From positions 18,535-82,534 of the forward strand of contig CALAGN010000017.1 of the NCBI GenBank assembly GCA_937891785.1: a stretch of 64,000 bases of DNA, given 5' to 3'. Numbering within the stretch: position 1 is the stretch's first letter; every line of letters begins with the position of its first letter. The notes under the pieces were generated by a model. That model was not told the DNA's origin, did not search any database, and saw nothing but the letters and a program-made list of their open reading frames with translations. The position numbers were made by a program, and so were the translations under genes. Shown piece after piece: positions 58,501 to 64,000 of this stretch. The stretch is from an uncultured Octadecabacter sp. (GTDB taxonomy: Bacteria > Pseudomonadota > Alphaproteobacteria > Rhodobacterales > Rhodobacteraceae).

Positions 58501-59223
58501 GAATATGAAGACGGCCAGCTGGGCGAGATTTTCATCGACATGCACAAAGAAGGTGCGGGTTTCCGCGCGATGATGAACAACTTTGCCATCGCTGTCTCGG
58601 TGGGTCTGCAATACGGTGTGCCGCTGGAAGAATTCGTCGATGCATTCACATTCACGAAGTTCGAGCCCGCGGGCATGGTTCAAGGCAACGACAGCATCAA
58701 ACAGGCGACGTCGATCCTTGATTATATCTTCCGCGAATTGGCGGTATCCTATCTGGATCGTACCGATTTGGCGCATGTGAAACCCGAAGGTCATTCGTTT
58801 GACGATCTGGGTCGCGGCGAAGAAGACGGCGCGTCCAACATTCAGGAAATGTCGGAAAGTGCCGCTTCGCGCAGCCTTGAGGTGCTCAAGCAGATCAGCT
58901 CGACCGGGTATTTGCGCAAGCGTTTGCCACAAGATCTGGTTGTGCTGCAAGGCGGAGCAGGTGGCATGGCATTTCGCAGGGCTGCCGATCCGGTTGCCGC
59001 GCTCAACACGCTGGTGCCCGAAGCGGCGGGCAGCGGCGGCGTGGCGGTCGCGACAAGCACTACGGTCTCGGCATCCGGCGCCATGAGCCTGAGCTCGCGC
59101 GATCAGGCTAAAATGCAAGGTTACGAGGGCGAGGCTTGTGGCGAATGCGGCAACTATACCCTTGTACGCAACGGCACATGCATGAAGTGCAACACCTGCG
59201 GCGGGACGTCTGGGTGTAGCTAA
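55549..59223 (+). CDS. nrdJ: Adenosylcobalamin-dependent (class II) ribonucleotide reductase
   Basis: A 1224-residue class II reductase making deoxynucleotides with coenzyme B12, with or without oxygen. Motifs: [56 protein letters not shown], and the C-terminal zinc-type [19 protein letters not shown] with [13 protein letters not shown] 55549 is chosen because GAGG lies 9 bases before it; ATG 55543 is too close. It is the only reductase in the window. A strong terminator follows, and a long structured leader precedes it. Confidence 0.97.
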   Translation: MKIDRNFTKSGQDAYAELDFKETTSEIRNPDGTIVFKLENCEIPADWSQVASDVIAQKYFRKAGVPSKLKRVKEKGVPEFLWRSVPADGAEMSGEISAKQVFDRLAGAWAYWGWKGGYFTTEADARCYFDEMRFMLATQRAAPNSPQWFNTGLHWAYGIDGPAQGHHYVDYKTGVLTKSTSSYEHPQPHACFIQSVADDLVNDGGIMDLWVREARLFKYGSGTGTNFSSLRAAGENLSGGGKSSGLMGFLKIGDRAAGAIKSGGTTRRAAKMVIVDADHPDIEEFINWKVLEEQKVASIVAGSKMHEQKLNGIFAAIRTWDGAESGAYDPNANECLKIAIRDAKKSMIPETYIKRVLDYAKQGHTSIEFPTYDTDWDSEAYNSVSGQNSNNSIRVTDAFLKAVEADADWDLINRRDGKVYKTIKARDLWEQVGHAAWACADPGIQYHDTVNDWHTCPEDGAIRGSNPCSEYMFLDDTACNLASMNLLTFYKDSEFQVEDYMHATRLWTITLEISVMMAQFPSKEIAQRSYDFRTLGLGYANIGGLLMNMGFGYDSVQGRAMCGALTAIMTGVSYATSAEMAGELGSFPGYKKNAAHMLRVIRNHRNAAYGATDGYEKLATNPLALDHANCPDARLVDIAMGAWDEALKLGKTHGYRNAQVSVIAPTGTIGLVMDCDTTGIEPDFALVKFKKLAGGGYFKIINQSVPAALDKLGYGSAQIEEIISYAVGHGTIGNAPGINHTSLIGHGFGPAELDKIEAALPSAFDIRFVMNQWTLGGEFCTKTLGIPAAKLNDPTFDLLRHLGFTKADIDAANDHVCGTMTLEDAPFLKEEHYSVFDCANQCGKKGKRFLSVDSHIYMMAAAQSFISGAISKTINMANDATIEDCQKAYELSWSLGIKANALYRDGSKLSQPLAAALVEDDDEAAEIMESGTVHEKTLVLAEKIVEKIIIKEIVRSNREKMPQRRKGYTQKANVGGHKVYLRTGEYEDGQLGEIFIDMHKEGAGFRAMMNNFAIAVSVGLQYGVPLEEFVDAFTFTKFEPAGMVQGNDSIKQATSILDYIFRELAVSYLDRTDLAHVKPEGHSFDDLGRGEEDGASNIQEMSESAASRSLEVLKQISSTGYLRKRLPQDLVVLQGGAGGMAFRRAADPVAALNTLVPEAAGSGGVAVATSTTVSASGAMSLSSRDQAKMQGYEGEACGECGNYTLVRNGTCMKCNTCGGTSGCS

Positions 59224-59231
59224 TTTCGGTC

Positions 59232-59255
59232 AAGAGGGCGCTGCGGTGCCCTCTT
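59232..59255 (+). terminator. First hairpin after nrdJ
   Basis: AAGAGGGC (59232-59239) pairs perfectly with GCCCTCTT (59248-59255) 9 bases after the nrdJ stop. It has no T run of its own and may protect the 3' end or act with the stronger hairpin 67 bases further on. Confidence 0.5.
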
Positions 59256-59321
59256 CACGACGTTCAGGCCGCAGGAAGAAACCGGGCGGTACAGAAAATG
59301 AGCCTGAACGGCGAGACTAAC

Positions 59322-59347
59322 GGGAGGGCTTTGGCCCTCCCTTTTTT
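59322..59347 (+). terminator. Strong Rho-independent terminator of nrdJ
   Basis: GGGAGGGC (59322-59329) and GCCCTCCC (59334-59341) form an 8-pair stem with a four-base loop followed by six T. Between the two hairpins lies another dyad, CGTTCAGGC (59259-59267) and GCCTGAACG (59302-59310). Confidence 0.88.
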
Positions 59348-59457
59348 ATTGAGAATGAGGTTGGGAGATTTCGAATTGGCTTTGCCAATCCGATCAAGAA
59401 GGCGTGCTGCCCCCGTCTTCGCGAACTCCCCCGGGGTAGTTTTGAACAGAAGAAAAG

Positions 59458-60501
59458 CTATTGCGCGCGTAGCAGCATGCCGAACAGATCGCGCGGATCG
59501 TCAGGATCGGCAAGCATATCGAGGTCTGTGTAGAACGCGCTGTCTTTGATTTTGTGGCGCACGTAGCGCAGGGCGCTGAAATCTTCGACGGCGAACCCAA
59601 CGCTGTCGAACAGGGTGATCTGGCGCGGATCGGTGCGCCCCTGCGCTGTTCCGGTCATGACCTGCCAAAGTTCCGTGACAGCGTGATCGGGATCAAGTTG
59701 TTGAATTTCGCCTTCGATCCGGGTTTGTTCGGGGAATTCCACGAAAATATCCGAGCGCAGCAGGATATCGCGGTGCAGTTCGGTTTTGCCCGGGCAGTCA
59801 CCACCGATCGCGTTGATATGCACGCCGCTGCCCACCATATTGTCGGTCAGGATCGTCGCGCATTGTTTGTCGGCGGTGCAGGTCGTGATGATCTGCGCGC
59901 CCATGATCGCGTCTTCGGGGGTGGTGCATTTGACGACTGTCAGGCCTGAGTTGGCCAGATTGCGCGCGCATTTTTCAGTGGCCGCACTGTCGATGTCGTA
60001 AAGGCGCACAGTATCGATGCCGCAGATCGCCTGAAACGCCATGCACTGGAATTCGGACTGTGCGCCATTGCCGATCATTGCCATTGTGGTCGCACCTTTG
60101 GGGGCAAGGTAGCGCCCGACGAGCGCCGAAGTGGCGGCGGTGCGCAGGCCGGTTAGCAGTGTCATTTCCGACAAAAGCACAGGATAGCCATTGCCTACGT
60201 CAGCCAAAAGTCCAAAGGCTGTAACGGTTTGCAGGCCTTCCTTCATGTTCTTTGGGTGACCGTTGACGTATTTGAAACCGTAGACTTCACCGTCCGATGT
60301 TGGCATCAGTTCAATCACGCCTTCGGCTGAGTGGCTGGCCACACGCGGGGTCTTGTCGAACAGCTCCCAGCGTCTGAAATCGGCCTCGATATAGTCGGCG
60401 AGGTCGCGCAGCACTTGGGTGATACCGATAGAATGCACAAGTTGCATCATGTGATCGACCGACACGAAGGGCACGAGGGCGAGTTTGGAAGGCGTGTTCA
60501 T
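59458..60501 (-). CDS. Ornithine cyclodeaminase
   Basis: A 347-residue NAD-dependent enzyme converting ornithine to proline and ammonia. It has VIELMPTSDGEVYGFKYVNG, EMTLLTGLRTAATSALVGRY and the Rossmann motif AMIGNGAQSEFQ. Its start overlaps the arginase stop (ATGA), giving an arginine-ornithine-proline operon. The C terminus is normal for the longer ornithine cyclodeaminase class. Confidence 0.93.
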   Translation of the reverse strand: MNTPSKLALVPFVSVDHMMQLVHSIGITQVLRDLADYIEADFRRWELFDKTPRVASHSAEGVIELMPTSDGEVYGFKYVNGHPKNMKEGLQTVTAFGLLADVGNGYPVLLSEMTLLTGLRTAATSALVGRYLAPKGATTMAMIGNGAQSEFQCMAFQAICGIDTVRLYDIDSAATEKCARNLANSGLTVVKCTTPEDAIMGAQIITTCTADKQCATILTDNMVGSGVHINAIGGDCPGKTELHRDILLRSDIFVEFPEQTRIEGEIQQLDPDHAVTELWQVMTGTAQGRTDPRQITLFDSVGFAVEDFSALRYVRHKIKDSAFYTDLDMLADPDDPRDLFGMLLRAQ

Positions 60502-61427
60502 GTGTAGCTCCGTGTGGGGCGGTCAAAGATGCGGCGGCCTAGAAGAGATGCAGTAAGATCGACCATCAGCGAGGCTGTGCGCCCGCGATCATCAAGAAAC
60601 GGGTTGAGTTCGACAAGATCGAGCGAGGTGACGAGTTCACTGTCGTTCAACAATTCCATGACCAGATGCGCCTCGCGCATGGTGGCGCCGCCGGGGACGG
60701 TTGTGCCGACCGCTGGCGCGATGCTTGGATCAAGAAAATCAACGTCGAGCGACACATGCAACATGCCGCCCGCGGCGGCGACTTTGGCAAGGAAATCGGA
60801 CAGGGGCGCCTTGATCCCGCCCTCATCAATCGCGCGCATGTCGACGCATGTCACATCGCTGGCTTGGAGCGCCGCGTGTTCGGCGGTGTCCACGGATCGC
60901 AGCCCGATCATGCAGACGTTTTGCGTTGGCACCACAGCGGGCAGTGGTGGAAAGGCATCAAACCCCTCGCGCCCCGTGACATAGCCCACTGGTGTGCCGT
61001 GCAAGTTGCCGCTGTCGGTGGTGTCAGGCGTGTGGAAGTCGCTATGCGCATCAAGCCAGAGGACAAACAGCGGGCGATCTTGGCTGGCGGCATGTGCGGC
61101 CATACCTGCGACCGAGCCGAGCGAGAGCGCGTGATCACCGCCAAGGAATATTGGCAGGCCGGTCTTGGCGGCACTTTGGGCGGCGGCGCACAATGTCTTG
61201 GTCCAGCCGATATTTTCCGCCAGCCTATAAAGCAAGGGGTTGCGGCTGCTGGTTTCGGGCGTGTCGGCCGCACTCAGATTACCAAGGTCCGCAACGGTGT
61301 GGCCAAGGCCACTAATGGCTTCGGCCAGACCGGCAGTGCGATAGGCGTCAGGCCCCATGAGACAGCCGCGATTGCGTTTGCCACAGTCCACGGGCGCGCC
61401 GATAAGGATGCAATGTGTGTTTTTCAT
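60498..61427 (-). CDS. rocF: Arginase
   Basis: A 309-residue manganese ureohydrolase splitting arginine to ornithine and urea. Metal ligands are seen in FLGGDHALSLGS, WLDAHSDFHTPD and SLDVDFLDPSIAP; VELNPFLDDRGRTA is the usual C-terminal motif. The ATG at 61427 gives the normal start; upstream in-frame codons are not conserved. It is divergent from an Lrp-type regulator, the expected controller of arginine breakdown. Confidence 0.94.
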   Translation of the reverse strand: MKNTHCILIGAPVDCGKRNRGCLMGPDAYRTAGLAEAISGLGHTVADLGNLSAADTPETSSRNPLLYRLAENIGWTKTLCAAAQSAAKTGLPIFLGGDHALSLGSVAGMAAHAASQDRPLFVLWLDAHSDFHTPDTTDSGNLHGTPVGYVTGREGFDAFPPLPAVVPTQNVCMIGLRSVDTAEHAALQASDVTCVDMRAIDEGGIKAPLSDFLAKVAAAGGMLHVSLDVDFLDPSIAPAVGTTVPGGATMREAHLVMELLNDSELVTSLDLVELNPFLDDRGRTASLMVDLTASLLGRRIFDRPTRSYT

Positions 61428-61470
61428 TCGCAGAGTGTTGCCCGAAATGGTGGTGGTGTCAGCGGTCAAT

Positions 61471-61507
61471 TTGTGCGAAATGGGTTGCCAATGACCGAAA
61501 TGCACAA
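61471..61507. promoter_or_regulatory. Dyad between rocF and the Lrp gene
   Basis: TTGTGC (61471-61476) and GCACAA (61502-61507) form an inverted pair 25 bases apart in the 94-base divergent promoter, and GAAATG is repeated beside both. This could be an Lrp/AsnC operator. The arms are short, so confidence is low. Confidence 0.35.
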
Positions 61508-61521
61508 GGGTAGTGACCAAT

Positions 61522-61956
61522 ATGGACAACCTTGATCAAAACCTGATCGCCGCGCTGCGCCGTGATGGTCGCGCGCCCCTGTCTGATTTGGCGGCGGATC
61601 TGGGCGTGACACGTGCAACAGTGCGTGCGCGCATGGCGCGGCTGATGCAAAGCGGCGAAATCGCGGGGTTCACAGTGCAGACGCGCAGCGATGTGGCACC
61701 AAGCCCGGTGCGGGGTCTGATGATGCTGGGAATTGAGGGGCGCGGGGCTGACCGGATCACCCGTGCCTTGCAGGGGATGGTCGCCGTGACGGCAGTGCAT
61801 TCCACGAACGGGGCTTGGGATCTGGTGGTCGAGATAGGCACTGCCACACTTGAGGCGCTGGATAGGGTGTTGTTCGATATTCGCAGGATCGACGGTGTGA
61901 CGCGTAGCGAAACGAACTTGTTGCTATCGACGCGGCGGGCTGGTCGGGGGCGTTAG
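61522..61956 (+). CDS. Lrp/AsnC family regulator of the arginase operon
   Basis: A 144-residue feast/famine regulator: helix-turn-helix (LDQNLIAALRRDGRAPLSDL; GVTRATVRARMARLMQSGEI) and an RAM ligand domain. ATG 61522 is taken, with AAGGG 12 bases upstream; GTG 61513 is too close to that site. Divergence from rocF suggests that it activates arginine catabolism in response to arginine or ornithine (family knowledge plus inference). Its stop overlaps convergent dsbB by 4 bases. Confidence 0.88.
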   Translation: MDNLDQNLIAALRRDGRAPLSDLAADLGVTRATVRARMARLMQSGEIAGFTVQTRSDVAPSPVRGLMMLGIEGRGADRITRALQGMVAVTAVHSTNGAWDLVVEIGTATLEALDRVLFDIRRIDGVTRSETNLLLSTRRAGRGR

Positions 61957-62411
61957 GCCTTGCGGCGTGCGGCCATAATCCAGATCACGACGAACCCCAG
62001 CGAGAATATTGCGTTCCAGCTGGCCATCGACAGTCCGAAAATCCAGATCGCCACCTGATCGCACATCACCAGCGCGGGGCCGTCCATCGACAACAGGTCT
62101 GCACCGGTTCCCAGATCGCCGCCGCCTGTGCAGCTTGTCGGGCCTTCCCACCAATCGCGTTCAACGCCTGTGTGATAGATGCCAAGGATTCCGGTTGCAG
62201 CGGCTGCGAGCGCGCCAAGGTAGGCCCAAACGCGGCCCGTGAAGCCACCAAGGATCACAATAGCACCGATCAGGATCGCCGCCGCATGGGGCCAGCGCTG
62301 CCACAAGCACATTTCGCAAGGCGCATAGCCGATTGCCTGAAACAGGAATGCACCAGCAAGAAGGGCAAAAGAACCGCCAGCGGCGATCAGCATCAGGAGG
62401 GGACGTGTCAT
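61953..62411 (-). CDS. dsbB: Disulfide bond formation protein DsbB
   Basis: A 152-residue quinone-linked oxidase of DsbA with four membrane segments. The first redox pair is APCEMCLWQRWPH; the second loop has TSCTGGGD and VMCDQ. It starts at ATG 62411, overlapping the DedA-like gene stop (ATGA). It provides oxidising power for periplasmic disulfides. Confidence 0.92.
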   Translation of the reverse strand: MTRPLLMLIAAGGSFALLAGAFLFQAIGYAPCEMCLWQRWPHAAAILIGAIVILGGFTGRVWAYLGALAAAATGILGIYHTGVERDWWEGPTSCTGGGDLGTGADLLSMDGPALVMCDQVAIWIFGLSMASWNAIFSLGFVVIWIMAARRKA

Positions 62412-62986
62412 ATGAATCTCACCACAAAAAATCCGCCGATCAATAGCACACAAAACAGTGTGAATATAAGCCCGAGGCGGCGTTCAATAAAGTCGCGGAT
62501 TGGCGCGCCGAATTTCCACAACAGGGCAGCAACGATAAAGAACCGCAAGCCGCGCGCAATGATCGACGTGACAATGAACGTGCCCAGCGGCATGCCCGTC
62601 CAGCCCGACATGATCGTGATGACCTTGTAAGGAAAGGGCGTGACCCCCGCGACCAGCACGGCCCAAAAACCCATATCGTTAAAGCGCGTGCTGAATTCGG
62701 CCATGGAGTCGGCTTTGCCAAGGCTGGCCAAAATCGGCTGGCCGATGCTTTCGAATGCGAATGCGCCAATCGCGTATCCTAACATTCCGCCCAGCACCGA
62801 CGCTAAAAGGGCCACGCCGGCGATTGCAAACGCGCGGTTCGGGCGGGCGAGGATCATCGGGATCATCAGCACGTCAGGCGGGATCGGAAAGACCGAGGAT
62901 TCTATAAACGCCACGGCTGCCAGCGCCCAAAGCGCATATGGCGTATCCACCAGCGACAAGGTCCAGTCATAAAGTCTTCGGATCAT
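62408..62986 (-). CDS. DedA/YqaA family membrane protein
   Basis: A 192-residue polytopic protein of the SNARE-associated (DedA/VTT) fold, YqaA branch: FIESSVFPIPPDVLMIPMIL, GGMLGYAIGAFAFESIGQPI and FWAVLVAGVTPFPYKVITI. Members are proposed to flip lipid carriers; the function of this branch is unsettled. It is coupled by ATGA overlap to dsbB. Confidence 0.88.
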   Translation of the reverse strand: MIRRLYDWTLSLVDTPYALWALAAVAFIESSVFPIPPDVLMIPMILARPNRAFAIAGVALLASVLGGMLGYAIGAFAFESIGQPILASLGKADSMAEFSTRFNDMGFWAVLVAGVTPFPYKVITIMSGWTGMPLGTFIVTSIIARGLRFFIVAALLWKFGAPIRDFIERRLGLIFTLFCVLLIGGFFVVRFI

Positions 62987-63100
62987 ATTCTGCGCGGCCT
63001 GATTTGTTTTTTCCCTTAGGACACGAGCAGGCGATTAGGTCAAGGTTGCGAGGGTGCACGAATGCGCCACGATACGCGCAAATTTCGTGAGTAACCGCAG

Positions 63101-63869
63101 ATGAAATAGCAAGATCGCCGCCGCGGTGGTGCATCAACCGCAAGTGGGGTCGGCGGAATTGGCGCGATTGTGATCCTTGTGGTCGGGTATTTCCTTGGGG
63201 TTGATGTGACGCCGCTGCTGAATGGCGCGGCTGGCCAGCTGGACATCCAGTCGGGGAATGGCGAAATCACGCAGGCCCACGAACGCGCGGCTGAATTCGT
63301 TGCTGTTACGCCTGGTGATATCGAAGAAATCCGGGCCGAAGTTTTTTGGCCGCCAAGTTGGCGATACCTATGATGCGCCAACGGGGTCGTTTTGTTGTCC
63401 GGCGGATCGCAAGGTTTAACTCGATACTGATTTCTTTACGACGCTGGACCGACAGCTTGGCGCGCGCGGAGATTTCGCAGCCGCCTATGTCGTGGCCCAC
63501 GAAGTCGCGCATCGCGTTCAAAACGAGTTGGGCATACTGGGACAGGCCAATCAAATCAGGGCGCATTCCGGCGAAGCAGATTCCAGTGCGTTTTCCGTGC
63601 GGATTGAATTGCAAGCCGATTGCTACGCAGGGGTCTGGGCACGCGGCGCGCAGGCCCAATTTGGCAGCATCGAACGGGGCGATATCGCCGAGGCGATGAA
63701 TGCGGCCGCACAGATTGGCGACGACACGTTGCAGCGCAATGCAGGCCGTGTCGTGCAGCCCGAAGGCTTTACTCATGGCGCCAGTGATCAACGACAGCGG
63801 TGGTTCCAGCGGGGCTATGAAAGCGGCGATATGACCCAATGTGATACCTTTGGCGCCAGACAGCTATAG
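63101..63869 (+). pseudogene. YpfJ-type neutral zinc metallopeptidase, decayed
   Basis: Pieces in three frames match a YpfJ-family zinc protease: membrane anchor GIGAIVILVVGYFLGVDVTP, then EFVAVT, then in a shifted frame RQVGDTYDAPTGSFCCPADR, then AAYVVAHEVAHRVQNELGIL with the HEVAH zinc motif, and an intact C terminus. Lesions: a stop at the third codon, a frameshift at the T6 run near 63342, a gap of about 20 residues after the Asp-Ala-Pro-Thr, and a TAA at 63417 where Tyr is expected. Loss of function is recent enough for the pieces to be readable. Confidence 0.8.
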
Positions 63870-63875
63870 GAGGCG

Positions 63876-63904
63876 TTGACGCCGCCCGCGGACAGGGGTA
63901 AAAC
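63876..63904 (+). promoter_or_regulatory. Promoter of tRNA-Leu
   Basis: TTGACG (63876-63881), a 17-base spacer and TAAAAC (63899-63904) end 10 bases before the tRNA, good spacing for a sigma-70 promoter. Confidence 0.65.
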
Positions 63905-63914
63905 CCGCGCGTTA

Positions 63915-64000
63915 GCCGGTGTGGCGGAATGGTAGACGCAGGGGATTCAAAATCCCCCGACAGTAATGTTGTGCCGGTTCGAGTCCGGCCACCGGTACCA
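63915..64000 (+). tRNA. tRNA-Leu (anticodon CAA)
   Basis: An 86-base class II tRNA: acceptor GCCGGTG with CACCGGT, anticodon loop TTCAAAA (anticodon CAA), a long variable arm (GACAGTAATGTTGT), T-arm GCCGGTTCGAGTCCGGC and an encoded CCA at the window end. It ends exactly at the last base. Confidence 0.95.

Overview
The window is a chromosomal stretch of a Rhodobacterales (Roseobacter-group) alphaproteobacterium. The reasons are the gene content and order (ppiD-trpE / trpG-trpD-trpC-moaC-moeA-lexA with comEC-gltX-gltA beside it, purL-bolA-grxD, a twin cold-shock-domain protein followed by DUF192), a GTTC-N7-GTTC type SOS box at lexA, a B12-dependent ribonucleotide reductase, a fused indolepyruvate oxidoreductase, and lysis genes of the gene-transfer-agent type inside the ccm locus. 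The genus cannot be fixed from sequence alone. Almost everything is housekeeping. I see no insertion sequence, prophage, plasmid or CRISPR array.

Layout. 1-6 kb: 3' end of uvrA, a small membrane protein, YbdK-type ligase, a Tat-exported cupredoxin, methylmalonate-semialdehyde dehydrogenase with a divergent LysR regulator, a CBS protein and coaD. 6-11 kb: a central-carbon block on the minus strand (transketolase, a DUF4329 lipoprotein, two paralogous GAPDH genes with a 47-residue gene between them). Near-identical palindromes precede both gap genes. 11-15.5 kb: a coiled-coil protein plus zapA, facing grxD, bolA and purL. 15.6-18.5 kb: a tight three-gene catabolic operon (diaminopropionate-lyase-like enzyme, M24 hydrolase, Asp/Glu-racemase-like enzyme). 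18.7-25 kb: LysR and indolepyruvate ferredoxin oxidoreductase, an acyltransferase, murI, argC. 26-30.4 kb: ccmE, then endolysin/holin/XhlA-like genes, then ccmF and ccmH. 30.5-37.7 kb: a PaaG-like hydratase, a GNAT, gltA, gltX, comEC and lexA. 37.7-48.1 kb: molybdopterin and tryptophan genes. They are interrupted by a GIY-YIG protein and by a damaged locus (frameshifted polysaccharide deacetylase, a Hint-domain remnant, and a second copy of the deacetylase 3' end). 48-55 kb: aminotransferase, gpt, LysE, fabI, pdxH, cold-shock protein, DUF192 and tRNA-Pro. 55-64 kb: nrdJ with a long structured leader, arginase plus ornithine cyclodeaminase with a divergent Lrp regulator, dsbB, a DedA-like protein, a decayed zinc-metallopeptidase gene and tRNA-Leu.

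How it works together. Shared regulation of the two gap paralogues (one with NAD-type and one with NADP-type residues) would let a single regulator balance glycolysis and gluconeogenesis. Arginase and ornithine cyclodeaminase convert arginine to proline. CcmE, CcmF and CcmH mature c-type cytochromes, while the genes between them probably lyse cells to release gene transfer agents. The best candidates for undescribed biology are the folded RNA leader of nrdJ, the gap operators, the DAPAL-like/M24/racemase operon, and the scar between trpE and trpG.
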